Part shown: one piece after another, positions 43,100 through 52,170 of the stretch
How the letters are laid out: every line of letters starts with the position of its first letter
How positions within the stretch are numbered: position 1 is the stretch's first letter
NCBI RefSeq assembly: GCF_007747655.1
Contig: NZ_CP036274.1
Coordinates: 4,402,001-4,466,000, forward strand
Direction: 5' to 3'
DNA from: Anatilimnocola aggregata
GTDB taxonomy: Bacteria > Planctomycetota > Planctomycetia > Pirellulales > Pirellulaceae
Length of the DNA stretch: 64,000 nucleotides
Notes under the pieces: generated by a model
What the model saw: the letters and a program-made list of their open reading frames with translations, nothing else
Databases searched by the model: none
Told to the model about the DNA's origin: nothing
Made by a program: the position numbers and the translations under genes

Positions 43100-44590
43100 T
43101 TAACCGAAAGGATCTGCCCCAACAGCCGGAGCGGGTGCGGGAGCAGCCGCTGGTGGCAGGGCCGGAGCAGCACCGCCAGGAGCACCAAGCGGGGCCGGCG
43201 CTGGCTTGGCTGGCGTACGACGCTTGAACTCGTTGGCTGCAGCACTCTTACCGAGTTCGACAGTCCGTTCTTCTGGCTTGTAGCCCATCATCGCCATCAA
43301 CTTTTGAATGTTGATGGTCTCAGTGCCGTACTTGTTCATTTCACCGAGCAGGAAGTTGTACTCGAGCAGGATTCGCTCGCCCGACTTTTCGTTCGGCTTC
43401 TCACCGAGCACAAGGTAACGCGTGTTGACCGTCAACGCGCCCACGCGCTTGCCATCGTCTTGCAACTCGGCATCGATGATGCCGCCACTCATCTGAATGA
43501 TGTTGCGGATTTGCTCGCGATCGCTCAGGCCGTCCTTGTTGATGTCCATAAAACCGACGAGGGCGAAGTGCACCTTCTGCCCCGGCGACCAGGCTGGAGT
43601 GAAGATGATGTCGTTCGGCAGAATTGGGTTCGACGCCTTGTCTTCGAGAATGCGGCATTCGGCCAGGTGATCTTCGACGACGCGAACGACCTCAATACGC
43701 CCCTTCGGTTCGGCCTGGGCGACGCCGTTTTCATCGTGATCGAACACCGAGAAGGTGGTTTGGCGTTGCAGCCCGTCCTTTTGTCCGAGGTTGATCCAAA
43801 CCAGGCGTTGGCCTTGGTTGATGAGCGTGACGCGACCGTCCGGAGCTTCGAACCGATTGACGGTCGAGTTCTGCATGTCGATCACTTTCTTCTTCATATT
43901 CTCCGAGACTTGCGACAGCTGATTGATCTGCGTCGAGAGCGTCGCGATGTTCTTCGCTGCGTCTTCGCGTTCTTTTTTCAGCGTGGCGTCTTTGGCGTTG
44001 ATTTGCACCACGAACTTGGCAGCTTCGGCATTGAATGCCGCGCGGTCTTTGTTGAAGGTATCGGTTTGGTTCCCCAGGTCAGCGGTTGCTTTGGTCGCGA
44101 CAGCTTCGGAAGCAGCCGTTCGGGCCAGTTGAGCATCGATATCGGCCTTGCTCTTGTCCAAGACTCGTTTGGCTTCTGCTTCGGAATCGACCATCGCAAC
44201 TTGCTTGCTGTTGATAATTCCCAGCAAGTAGGCTGGCAGTGAGCGGTAGTTCAAAGCCGGTTCGCCCGCTTGCGGATGAATGGCCATGTCTTCGTCGAAT
44301 TGGCGGAGCACCCGGGCGGCTACTTCGTCATCGCCGGCCGGCTTGCCAGCCAGGGCCGTTTCGCGATCGACACCATCGCCCAGCACAAACTGCAATACGG
44401 CGGCCCGATAGCTGACCTTGGCCGTGACTGCCTTGGCCGCGATCGCATCTCGCTCGGCCTGCGCCCGCTTGGCCAGATTTTCTTCCGACTGCGCATAGAA
44501 GATGTAAGTCGTTACCGCGAGGATGATTGTCAGCACCGCGAAAATGATCACGGCAATCTGCAAACCCTGACTCTCTTTGGACGCAGCCAT
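43100..44590 (-). CDS. Membrane-anchored coiled-coil protein of unknown function
   Basis: I do not recognise the family. The 496-residue protein has one membrane segment (about 11-32, IAVIIFAVLTIILAVTTYIF), followed by Ala/Lys/Glu-rich helices to about residue 235 that look like a coiled coil (AQAERDAIAAKAVTAKV, EAEAKRVLDKSKADIDAQLA, IATLSTQINQLSQVSENMKK). Residues about 240-420 are a beta-rich part (TLINQGQRLVWINLGQKDGL). Near residue 347 is DINKDGLSDREQ, a calcium-loop-like sequence ending in Gln. The tail is Pro/Ala-rich (PAPAPLGAPGGAAPALPPAA). AAGGAG sits 7 bases before the ATG. The architecture suggests an envelope spacer or scaffold. It is flanked by a terminator and a repeat-rich spacer. 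Confidence 0.75.
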   Translation of the reverse strand: MAASKESQGLQIAVIIFAVLTIILAVTTYIFYAQSEENLAKRAQAERDAIAAKAVTAKVSYRAAVLQFVLGDGVDRETALAGKPAGDDEVAARVLRQFDEDMAIHPQAGEPALNYRSLPAYLLGIINSKQVAMVDSEAEAKRVLDKSKADIDAQLARTAASEAVATKATADLGNQTDTFNKDRAAFNAEAAKFVVQINAKDATLKKEREDAAKNIATLSTQINQLSQVSENMKKKVIDMQNSTVNRFEAPDGRVTLINQGQRLVWINLGQKDGLQRQTTFSVFDHDENGVAQAEPKGRIEVVRVVEDHLAECRILEDKASNPILPNDIIFTPAWSPGQKVHFALVGFMDINKDGLSDREQIRNIIQMSGGIIDAELQDDGKRVGALTVNTRYLVLGEKPNEKSGERILLEYNFLLGEMNKYGTETINIQKLMAMMGYKPEERTVELGKSAAANEFKRRTPAKPAPAPLGAPGGAAPALPPAAAPAPAPAVGADPFG

Positions 44591-44910
44591 CTACTTTCTC
44601 CTTCAGCCTTGCTGAAATTGTCAGTTTCCCTGCCACCGGCCGCCAAAAGAAAAGAGGTGCGGCCCGCAGCTTTCTGATATGCGTAATTCGCTGGCTCGGG
44701 GTTCGTTTATTCCGCAAGCGAATGCTTCGAAATGCCAACCCCTGGCACGCAGCTGCAACACGAACAAGCTGGGACAGATAAAACTGTCTCTTGCAGTCTA
44801 AATGGGGTTTCCGCAAGTGTCAACGAAATGCGGATTTAGGCGGCAATCCGCGCGCGAATCTCGAGTGGCACGTTGCCAAAAGGCAACACCTCTCCAAGTC
44901 GGCAACGTAA

Positions 44911-44941
44911 GTGTCCAACAAAGGACCTCATTGTTGAACAC
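44911..44941. repeat. Inverted repeat GTGTCCAACAA/TTGTTGAACAC
   Basis: The arms 44911-44921 and 44931-44941 pair with one mismatch across 11 positions around a nine-base spacer. The right arm contains GTTGAAC, which recurs in the tex upstream region. Confidence 0.5.
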
Positions 44942-44976
44942 CCATTGCTCGGAAACTCGAGAGTTATGCACTTCAT

Positions 44977-45005
44977 TGTTCAATTAAGGCACCCTTAATT
45001 GAACA
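44977..45005. repeat. Perfect 13-bp inverted repeat
   Basis: TGTTCAATTAAGG (44977-44989) and CCTTAATTGAACA (44993-45005) are perfect inverted repeats around CAC. The AT-rich core stands out against the GC-rich surroundings. It abuts the 17-mer at 45002. Confidence 0.65.
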
Positions 45006-45018
45006 CCCCCCTTTTGCG
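45002..45018. repeat. 17-mer shared with 38332-38348, copy 2
   Basis: AACACCCCCCTTTTGCG begins within the right arm of the 13-bp inverted repeat and matches the first copy exactly in the same orientation. See the copy at 38332. Confidence 0.6.
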
Positions 45019-45176
45019 GTCGGCGCAATGGAATAGCCCGCCACGATCGGTTGTTGCTTGAGATTGGTCGCCTTTGCTCCTTACAATAGAAGAACCACCG
45101 GCAACGATCGGGATGACCTTTGCCGCCCCACCTTTCCCGCCCACCTAACGCGACACGCGCTTCGACGGAACCGCTC

Positions 45177-47651
45177 ATGACGAAACTGCCCGTTCGCCCT
45201 TGGTCTTGCCGCAGCTGGCTGCTGCTGGGAATGGCCGCACTTAGTGGCAGCCTTTCCACCGCCGCAGCTGAGCCGGTGCTCGCTCGCCTCGAACCGGCCC
45301 AGGTGCTACTGCGCGGAGCTGGTTCCTCTCAACAGTTGCTGGCCATTGGCGACGATGTGGGGCGAAGTTGCGACCTGACGACCAGCGTCACCTTTCGTTC
45401 AACCGATGCCGCGATTGCCACTGTCGATGTGCAAGGGCGAGTAACGGTCGTCGGCGACGGGAAGACAACCATCATTGCGGAACTCGCCGGCAAGTCGGTC
45501 GAATGTGCCGTGGAAGTACAGCAAGCGAAGTCGCTACGCCCCACCAGTTTCGAACTCGACGTGCAGCCCATCTTCGTCAGCAATGGTTGCAGTGCTGGAG
45601 CTTGCCACGGCAAAGCCCGCGGCCAGAACGGCTTTCAGCTTTCGCTCCTCTCGTTCGACCCCGACTTCGATTTTGCCTCGCTCACCCAGCACGCCCGCGG
45701 TCGCCGAGTCTTTCCCGGTGCCCCGGAACGTAGCTTGATCTTGCAAAAAGGCGCCGCACTGGTTCCCCACGGTGGCGGCGTTCGCCTCGAACCGGCCGGT
45801 GCCGATTACGAAACCTTGCGCCGCTGGATTGCCGAAGGTGCAACGCGCCGCGTGGCAGAAGAGCCCAAACTCATCGGCGTCACCCTCTTTCCCGCGCAAG
45901 TGACGCTTCGACCGCGCGAGAAACACCGCATCTTGGTCACGGCCGAGTACTCCGACGGCACGCGCCGCGATGTCACCGCACAAACGGCCTTTCAATCGAA
46001 CGAAGCGGCCATCGTGAATGTCGATCGCAGCGGGCTGATTGCTGCCGGTCCGCTCCCCGGCGAAGCCACGTTGATGGCCCGCTACATGAGTGTGATCGCC
46101 ACCTGCAACGTCGCGATTCCCGTAACCGGCGACGTCGATGCTAGTCGTTACGCCGCCTTGCCGCGCAAGAACTTCATCGATGGCCTGGTCTGGGAGAAGC
46201 TTCAATCGCAAGGGCTCCTCCCTTCGCAACCCTGCGACGACGCCACATATCTGCGTCGCGCCCATCTCGATATTATTGGCCGCCTCCCCACGCCCGCTGA
46301 GGTTCGGGGCTTTCTCGCCGACACCAGCAGCGACAAACGCGACAAACTCATCGACGCCCTGCTCGAACGGCCCGAATACGCCGATCATTGGGCCGGCAAA
46401 TGGGCCGACTTGTTACGCCCCAACCCTTATCGCGTCGGCATCAAGACGGTCATGTCGATGGACCAATGGATCCGCGATAGCTTGCGCGCCAACAAACCCT
46501 ATGACGAGTTTGTCCGCGAGATTGTGACGGCCGAGGGAAGCACTTGGAAGAACGGCGCGGCGGTTGTCTTCCGCGATCGTCGTGAGCCGGCCGAATTGAC
46601 GACGATGATTTCGCAACTCTTCCTCGGCACGCGGCTCGACTGCTGCAAGTGTCATCATCACCCGTTTGAAAAATGGAGTCAGGACGACTTCTACAGTTTC
46701 GCGGCTTACTTTTCGCGCGTCGGTCGTAAAGGGACCGGCCTTTCGCCCCCTATTTCCGGCAGCGAAGAGGTGATTCTGTTCGGCAAGAAGGTCGTAGTGA
46801 AGCACCCGACAACCGGCCAGGAAATGGAACCTCGTCCACTCTACGGCACAGCGCCAGCGATCGCCGAAGGGGATGATCCGCGTCAAGCCTTGGCCGCTTG
46901 GATCACCGCCGACGACAACGAACTGTTCGTGCAAACGATCGCCAATCGCCTGTGGGCCGAGTTAATGGGGCGCGGGCTGGTCGAACCCGTCGATGATTTG
47001 CGGGCTACCAATCCTCCCTCGAATCCGGCATTGCTCGGCGCACTGGGGAGTCATCTGCGACAACAGAAGTACGACCTCAAGCAACTGATTCGTACAATTT
47101 GCACGTCGTACGTCTATGGCCTGAGTGTGCGCCCCGAGGGGACCAACGTGCAAGACACGCGCAACTTCTCGCGCCGCTATCGCACCCGCATGCGAGCCGA
47201 AGTGCTGGCCGACGCCATCTGCGATATCACCGGGCTCCCCGAAAATTATCAAGCGATGCCCGCTGGCTCACGAGCCAATCAATTGTGGACCACGCGCATC
47301 GACAGCCTCACGCTCGATACGTTTGGCCGCCCCGACCCGAATCAAGATCCTCCCTGCGAGCGAATGAGCGACGGCGCGGTGACGCAAGCCTTGCACCTGA
47401 TGAACTCGAAGACCATTCAAGGCAAAGTGACCGACGACGCGGGAATTGCCAATCAACTCGCCAAGAGCGAGCGTTCGCCCGATCAAATCATCGAAGAGTT
47501 GTACATGCTCTGTTATGGCCGCCTGCCCGATGCCGCCGAGCGCGACATCGGCACGCAGGTCTTCGCCCGCCCCGAAACTTCCCGCCGTCAATCCACCGAG
47601 GACCTGCTATGGGCGCTGCTCAACACGCCGGAATTCTTCTTCCAGCGATAA
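45177..47651 (+). CDS. Big2-DUF1549-DUF1553 exported protein
   Basis: The 824-residue protein has a signal peptide (WLLLGMAALSGSLSTAAAE), then two Ig-like Big2-type folds (about 35-125 and 235-320; RSTDAAIATVDVQGRVTVVG, TLFPAQVTLRPREKHRILVT). Between them is a cytochrome-like segment with NGCSAGACHGKARGQNGF, where spacing is CxxxxCH rather than CxxCH. DUF1549 (FIDGLVWEKLQSQGLLPSQP, YADHWAGKWADLLRPNPY) and DUF1553 (FVQTIANRLWAELMGRGLVE, RTICTSYVYGLSVRPEGTNV) follow, with CCKCHHHPFEKWS as a haem-type motif. Unlike the pair at 8645-12401, no DUF1501 gene follows; instead a PPC protein overlaps its end by 43 bp. The ATG at 45177 was chosen over an in-frame TTG at 45120. Confidence 0.92.
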   Translation: MTKLPVRPWSCRSWLLLGMAALSGSLSTAAAEPVLARLEPAQVLLRGAGSSQQLLAIGDDVGRSCDLTTSVTFRSTDAAIATVDVQGRVTVVGDGKTTIIAELAGKSVECAVEVQQAKSLRPTSFELDVQPIFVSNGCSAGACHGKARGQNGFQLSLLSFDPDFDFASLTQHARGRRVFPGAPERSLILQKGAALVPHGGGVRLEPAGADYETLRRWIAEGATRRVAEEPKLIGVTLFPAQVTLRPREKHRILVTAEYSDGTRRDVTAQTAFQSNEAAIVNVDRSGLIAAGPLPGEATLMARYMSVIATCNVAIPVTGDVDASRYAALPRKNFIDGLVWEKLQSQGLLPSQPCDDATYLRRAHLDIIGRLPTPAEVRGFLADTSSDKRDKLIDALLERPEYADHWAGKWADLLRPNPYRVGIKTVMSMDQWIRDSLRANKPYDEFVREIVTAEGSTWKNGAAVVFRDRREPAELTTMISQLFLGTRLDCCKCHHHPFEKWSQDDFYSFAAYFSRVGRKGTGLSPPISGSEEVILFGKKVVVKHPTTGQEMEPRPLYGTAPAIAEGDDPRQALAAWITADDNELFVQTIANRLWAELMGRGLVEPVDDLRATNPPSNPALLGALGSHLRQQKYDLKQLIRTICTSYVYGLSVRPEGTNVQDTRNFSRRYRTRMRAEVLADAICDITGLPENYQAMPAGSRANQLWTTRIDSLTLDTFGRPDPNQDPPCERMSDGAVTQALHLMNSKTIQGKVTDDAGIANQLAKSERSPDQIIEELYMLCYGRLPDAAERDIGTQVFARPETSRRQSTEDLLWALLNTPEFFFQR

Positions 47652-49249
47652 AGTTCAGCGCGCTCGTGCTGCTGGCCAATTCGGCGCTCACGGCTGCGCC
47701 GCCGGATGTCACCTCGCTCTATCCAGCCGGAGGTGCGCCTGGCGAACAGGCAGCCGTCACCGCAACCGGCACGTTCGCCAATTGGCCGGTGCAAGTTTGG
47801 ACCAGCGACAACCGCTTGCAGGTCGAATGCGAAAAAGAGAAGGGCAAGCTGAAAATTCGCATCGCCGACGACGCCATTGCCGGCATTGCCTGGCTGAGGC
47901 TCGTCGACGACGAAGGGGCTTCGACTCCTCGCCCGTTTGTCATTGCTCATCTCCCCAGTCTGTTGGAGAAGGAACCGAACGACAAACTGACACAGGCTCA
48001 GCAGGCCGCTCTACCCTTCGTCGCCCACGGTCGGTACGACAAAAGCGGCGATTCCGACGCCTATGCCGTTCAACTCACGGCCGGACAGACGGTCGTCGCC
48101 AGTTTGCAATCCCATCTGATTCTGGGTTCGCCCGCAGACGGCACGCTACAAATTTGCAACGAAGCCGGTCTGGTGCTGGCCATGAATCAAGATGCTGGTG
48201 GACTCGATGCGTTGCTCTCGTACACGGCCAAGAGCGACGGAACTTATTTCATCCGCACGTTTGCCCTCCCTGCAACGCCCAATAGCGGGATCAATTTCGC
48301 GGGGGGCGAACTCTTTATCTATCGCCTAACCATTACCACCGGTCCCTTTGCCGATGCCGCGTTGCCGCTGGCGATACCTCGCGGCGAGCCAACTCCGCTG
48401 AAGCTGGTCGGTTGGAATGTGTCCGCCGAGCCGGTTGTGGCCACGGAACCGGAACATCTCCAAACCGAGCCTTGGTACTGGTCGCCACCTGGCACTGCGG
48501 GACTTATTCCGCTCAAACGCGTCAGCATGCCATCCATCGTCGCCTCCGCTCAGTCACTGACCGCGGAAGGTCAAGCAATTGAAGCCCCTTGCTGCGTCTC
48601 AGGAGTGATTGCCCAAAAGCGCGAAGTGCATCGCTTTAAGTTCAGCGGCAAGAAGGGAACCAAGCTGACCATCGCCGCCGAGTCGCAGAGCCTGTCGTTC
48701 GATCTCGATCCCTTCCTGAAGTTGAGCACTGCCAGTGGCCAACCGGTGATCGAAGCCGATGACGCGGGCAAGCTGCGCGATCCCACGCTCAACGCCACCC
48801 TGGCCGCGGACGGCGACTACGTGCTCGAGGTGCGCGATCTGCATCGGAGCGGCGGACCACGGCATGTCTATCGCCTGACCATCGACGTTCCTCAGCCCAA
48901 ATTGACCCTCAGCGTCACCGCAGGGAATCAACTGCTCGAAGCTGGCAAGACTCTCGAAATTCCCGTTTCGATCAATCGCCAAGGCTTTACTAGCGAAGTC
49001 TCCATCGCTGCCGTTGACCTGCCGATGGGAGTGACCGTCGAGGCAGTCACTTCACCCGCCAAAGGTGAAACGGCCAAACAAGTGAAGCTGATTTTTACGG
49101 CGGCCGCCGATGCTCAGGCAGGGCCCATTCGCATTGTTGCTCGCGATGCCGAGGATAAGGAATTGGCCACGGCCTTGGTGACGCAAACCCTCGGCGGCAG
49201 TACCTTCCAGCACAGCAGCATCTGGCTGGCAATTAAGAAGCCCAAATAG
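47609..49249 (+). CDS. Secreted PPC-domain protein
   Basis: The 546-residue protein has a signal peptide (KFSALVLLANSALTA), an IPT-like start (DVTSLYPAGGAPGEQAAVTA) and two pre-peptidase C-terminal (PPC) folds, the first at about 110-220 (EPNDKLTQAQQAALPFVAHG, RYDKSGDSDAYAVQLTAGQT) and the second at about 320-430 (VIAQKREVHRFKFSGKKGTK). PPC folds bind proteins or polysaccharides at the cell surface. The frame is open far upstream, but the ATG at 47609 is the last plausible start before the signal peptide. It overlaps the DUF1553 gene by 43 bp in another frame, so translation is probably coupled, and the two products likely act together. Confidence 0.85.
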   Translation: MGAAQHAGILLPAIKFSALVLLANSALTAAPPDVTSLYPAGGAPGEQAAVTATGTFANWPVQVWTSDNRLQVECEKEKGKLKIRIADDAIAGIAWLRLVDDEGASTPRPFVIAHLPSLLEKEPNDKLTQAQQAALPFVAHGRYDKSGDSDAYAVQLTAGQTVVASLQSHLILGSPADGTLQICNEAGLVLAMNQDAGGLDALLSYTAKSDGTYFIRTFALPATPNSGINFAGGELFIYRLTITTGPFADAALPLAIPRGEPTPLKLVGWNVSAEPVVATEPEHLQTEPWYWSPPGTAGLIPLKRVSMPSIVASAQSLTAEGQAIEAPCCVSGVIAQKREVHRFKFSGKKGTKLTIAAESQSLSFDLDPFLKLSTASGQPVIEADDAGKLRDPTLNATLAADGDYVLEVRDLHRSGGPRHVYRLTIDVPQPKLTLSVTAGNQLLEAGKTLEIPVSINRQGFTSEVSIAAVDLPMGVTVEAVTSPAKGETAKQVKLIFTAAADAQAGPIRIVARDAEDKELATALVTQTLGGSTFQHSSIWLAIKKPK

Positions 49250-49269
49250 ACGATCGAGTCGCCGGCAAC

Positions 49270-49827
49270 ATGAGCAATCCTCTTGACCGCACCGCTTCCC
49301 TCGCCCTGATGCACGAATATGTCAGCAGCGAAGCGCTGCGCAAGCACATGCTGTGCGTCGAGGCCGCCATGCGTGCTTACGCGCGCCAGTGGGGCGAAGA
49401 TGAGGAAACGTATGGCACTGTCGGACTGCTGCACGACTTCGACTACGAGCGGTGGACCAATCCGCCCGATCATCCGCTGCAAGGAGCCGAAATCCTGCGC
49501 GAGCGAGGCTATCCCGAGCAGGTGATCTACGCGATCAAGTCGCATGCCGATTATCTACCCGATTGCCCGCGCGTCAGTCGCCTCGACAAGACCCTTTACG
49601 CTTGTGACGAACTGTGCGGATTCATCATCGCTTGCGCCGCGGTGCGACCAGAGCGACTCGTGAGCATGGAAGCCAAGAGCGTGAAGAAAAAGCTGAAGCA
49701 GAAGAGTTTTGCCGCCGCCGTCAACCGCGACGACATCGACCGCGGGGCTGCCGACTTGGGACTCGACCTCGATGAGCACATTCAGTTTTGCATCGCCGCG
49801 CTGGCAGCGATGCCGTCGGAAAGTTAG
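49270..49827 (+). CDS. HD-domain hydrolase
   Basis: The 185-residue protein has HD superfamily metal ligands: LRKHMLCVEAAMRAYARQWG (His), GLLHDFDYERWTNPPDHP (His-Asp pair), IYAIKSHADYL (His) and LYACDELCGFIIACA (Asp). Such enzymes are metal-dependent phosphohydrolases or nucleotidases. The substrate cannot be named from sequence. It starts 20 bp after the PPC gene and is followed by the VTT gene with a 2-bp gap, so it may be co-transcribed with the latter. It is full length for the small uncharacterised HD family. Confidence 0.85.
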   Translation: MSNPLDRTASLALMHEYVSSEALRKHMLCVEAAMRAYARQWGEDEETYGTVGLLHDFDYERWTNPPDHPLQGAEILRERGYPEQVIYAIKSHADYLPDCPRVSRLDKTLYACDELCGFIIACAAVRPERLVSMEAKSVKKKLKQKSFAAAVNRDDIDRGAADLGLDLDEHIQFCIAALAAMPSES

Positions 49828-49829
49828 TC

Positions 49830-50480
49830 GTGCGCGATATTCTGCGGCCGATGCTGCCGATGATTGTGGTGCTGGCGATCCCGCTTGTGCCTTTAACGCT
49901 GCTGGGGTTCGATTGGCAGGATCAAATTGGCGAATGGGGCAAGTCGCGCGAGTCGCAAGCTTTGACCGCAGCTGCCATCATCGGCTTGCTCGCCAGCGAT
50001 ATCTTTCTGCCGATTCCTTCGAGCGTACTTTGTACGGCAGCGGGTTGGCAGTTGGGCGTGCTGCTGGGAACATTGGTCGCCTGGCTGGGAATGTCGCTGG
50101 GAGCTGCACTCGGTTTCGCGCTCGCCCGGGGCATCGGTGCGCCGTTAGTGGCCTGGCTGACGACACAATCCGACTTGGAGCGCGCAGAAGAACTTACGCG
50201 CAAGCTGGGCCCCTGGTTGCTGGTCGTCGGTCGCGGCATTCCCGTCGTGGCCGAAGCGAGCGTGCTATTTGTGGGGATGCACCAGATGAGGTGGCGAACG
50301 TTCTTGCCGCCAGTACTGCTGAGCAATTTGGGCCTGGCGCTCGCCTATGCGGCCTTTGGCCAATTTGCCGAGCGATATCAGTGGCTACCACTGGCGCTGG
50401 GCGTATCGATCGCGCTGCCGGTGTTAATGGCAGCGGCGTTTAGCGCGTGGATGAGAGGCAAGCAAAGCGCGGGCCCCTGA
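49830..50480 (+). CDS. VTT/DedA family membrane protein
   Basis: The 216-residue protein has about five membrane helices and the VTT signature region: FLPIPSSVLCTAAGWQLGVL, LGTLVAWLGMSLGAALGFAL, then VVGRGIPVVAEASVLFVGMH with the conserved Arg, Pro and Glu. DedA/VTT proteins move or organise lipids in the inner membrane. I placed the start at the GTG two bases after the HD stop; the ATG at 49851 is equally possible, and an ATG at 49788 inside the HD gene is less likely. It converges on serA. Confidence 0.82.
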   Translation: MRDILRPMLPMIVVLAIPLVPLTLLGFDWQDQIGEWGKSRESQALTAAAIIGLLASDIFLPIPSSVLCTAAGWQLGVLLGTLVAWLGMSLGAALGFALARGIGAPLVAWLTTQSDLERAEELTRKLGPWLLVVGRGIPVVAEASVLFVGMHQMRWRTFLPPVLLSNLGLALAYAAFGQFAERYQWLPLALGVSIALPVLMAAAFSAWMRGKQSAGP

Positions 50481-50492
50481 CCTCATCCCTTA

Positions 50493-52115
50493 CTACCAAC
50501 CCAACCAGCTAGGGAGCTTGCCAGCGGGTGGCATGGGAATGACTCGAGCGCTGGTGATGCTGGGGTGAGATAGCACTTCATCGATGGCGGCCTTGGGAGG
50601 CACGGTATCGAGATTAAGGACCCCGACCGCTGTTCCACCGGGCACGGCACGACCTACGGTCATGTGACCGATGTTCACACTGTGCTTGCCAAAGATGGTG
50701 CCGACCGCGCCGATGATGCCGGGCACGTCGTTGTGCGTAAAGACGAACAGATTGCCGTCGATATAAGCTTCCAGGCGCGAGTCGTCCAGGCGAATCAACC
50801 GCGGCATGTTGTTGCCAAAGAGCGTGCCGGAAGCGACGTGAATCTTGTTCCCCGTCTTCACTTCAACCGACATCGACGAACTGAAGGCACCCATATCGGG
50901 GCGTGATTCTTCCGTCAGCACGATGCCCCGTTCACGCAGCAGCACTTCGGCATTGACGATGTTCACTTCTTCGTCGAGCGCCTTTTCGAGCAGGCCTGCA
51001 CAGAAGGCGGAAGTCAGGAGCTTCGTGTTCCGCTTGGTCACTTCGCCACGATAAGTAATGTGACAGCCAGCTGCTCCGCTCGGTTGCCATTCGGCCATCA
51101 GCAGGCCCAACCGCCAGGCGAGATCGAGATAACCCTTCATTGCCTGTAACGTGGCGGGATCGACCGAGGCCATATTCACGGCATGACGAACTTCGCCCGT
51201 CGAGAAATAGTTAATCAGCAGTTGCACCGCTTCGAGCGCGACTTGCTGCTGTGCCTCTTCGGTGCTGGCACCCAGGTGAGGCGTGCAGAGGACGTTGGGC
51301 ATCTTCAGCAGCGGGCTGGTAGTGTTCGGTTCTTCGACGAACACGTCGAGCGCGACGCCGCCGAGCTTGCCACTTTTGAGTCCTTCGACCAGCGCTGCTT
51401 CGTTGTAGATGCCGCCGCGGGCGCAGTTGATTAACCGGCAGCCGGGCTTCAATTTCTCGATCGCAGCCGAGTCAATCAGGTCGGTCGTTTCTGGCGTCAG
51501 AGGGGTATGCACCGTCAGGTAGTCGATATGCGGAAACATATCGGCAACCTTATCAACACGTTGAATTCCCAGCTTTTGCGCCTGCTCGCTTGAAAGGAAC
51601 GGGTCGTAACCCATTACTTTCATTTGAAAGGCATTGGCCCGCTTGGCCACCTCCTGGCCGATGCGTCCGAGGCCAACGATGCCCAGCGTTTTGTCGGCAA
51701 CTTGCGAACCCATGTACGTCTTGCGGTCCCACTTACCGCCGCACAGGGTCATGTGAGCTTCGGCCACGCGGCGCGAGAGAGCCAGCAGCAGCGTGAACGT
51801 ATGTTCGGCCGTGCTCAGGGTATTGCCTGTGGGCGTATTCATCACCACGATGCCGAGGCGAGTGGCAACATTTTTGTCGATGTTGTCGGTTCCCACACCG
51901 GCCCGCGCAATGGCCTTCAGCCGCTTGTTTCCTTCGAGCGCCTCGCCGTTGATCGTCACCCCGCTGCGGCAGATCGCTCCATCAAACTCCGCGAGCGCGC
52001 TGCGCAGAGCGGCACCCTTGAGACCGGTGCGAACTTCGTACTCGATGCCGGGCGCAGCTGCCAGCATATCGAGACCTTCTTGAGCGATCGGATCGAGAAC
52101 GATGATACGGGCCAT
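50493..52115 (-). CDS. serA: D-3-phosphoglycerate dehydrogenase
   Basis: This cytoplasmic enzyme oxidises 3-phosphoglycerate with NAD+ as the first step of serine synthesis. The 540-residue protein has the long form with substrate and NAD domains (LGIVGLGRIGQEVAKRANAF, LINCARGGIYNEAALVEGLK, CTPHLGASTEEAQQQVALEA), an allosteric substrate-binding part (about 320-450) and a C-terminal ACT domain (DVPGIIGAVGTIFGKHSVNI). The ACT domain suggests serine feedback. It lies 55 bp after serC on the same strand. Confidence 0.97.
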   Translation of the reverse strand: MARIIVLDPIAQEGLDMLAAAPGIEYEVRTGLKGAALRSALAEFDGAICRSGVTINGEALEGNKRLKAIARAGVGTDNIDKNVATRLGIVVMNTPTGNTLSTAEHTFTLLLALSRRVAEAHMTLCGGKWDRKTYMGSQVADKTLGIVGLGRIGQEVAKRANAFQMKVMGYDPFLSSEQAQKLGIQRVDKVADMFPHIDYLTVHTPLTPETTDLIDSAAIEKLKPGCRLINCARGGIYNEAALVEGLKSGKLGGVALDVFVEEPNTTSPLLKMPNVLCTPHLGASTEEAQQQVALEAVQLLINYFSTGEVRHAVNMASVDPATLQAMKGYLDLAWRLGLLMAEWQPSGAAGCHITYRGEVTKRNTKLLTSAFCAGLLEKALDEEVNIVNAEVLLRERGIVLTEESRPDMGAFSSSMSVEVKTGNKIHVASGTLFGNNMPRLIRLDDSRLEAYIDGNLFVFTHNDVPGIIGAVGTIFGKHSVNIGHMTVGRAVPGGTAVGVLNLDTVPPKAAIDEVLSHPSITSARVIPMPPAGKLPSWLGW

Positions 52116-52170
52116 GGGGAAAGGTAGAAGTTAGAAGGCAGAAGTGAAGACAACTCACACAGAGTGACGA

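Larger units (their letters stand above)
44591..45176. other. Repeat-rich divergent intergenic region
   Basis: The 586 bp between divergent genes must hold promoters for both. It contains an imperfect inverted repeat (44911-44941), a perfect one (44977-45005) and the second copy of the 17-mer (45002-45018). GTTGAAC/GTTCAAT half-sites recur, which gives it the look of a protein-binding or structured region. No open frame there is convincing and no RNA gene was recognised. Confidence 0.5.

Noticed and set aside
42872-44242. 456-codon plus-strand open frame
   Set aside because: It is the antisense of the coiled-coil membrane protein gene, which has a ribosome site, a membrane helix and a downstream terminator.
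44913-44939. attC-like pair GTCCAAC and GTTGAAC (RYYYAAC/GTTRRRY)
   Set aside because: Only 27 bp long, far below integron attC size, without integrase or cassette genes nearby.
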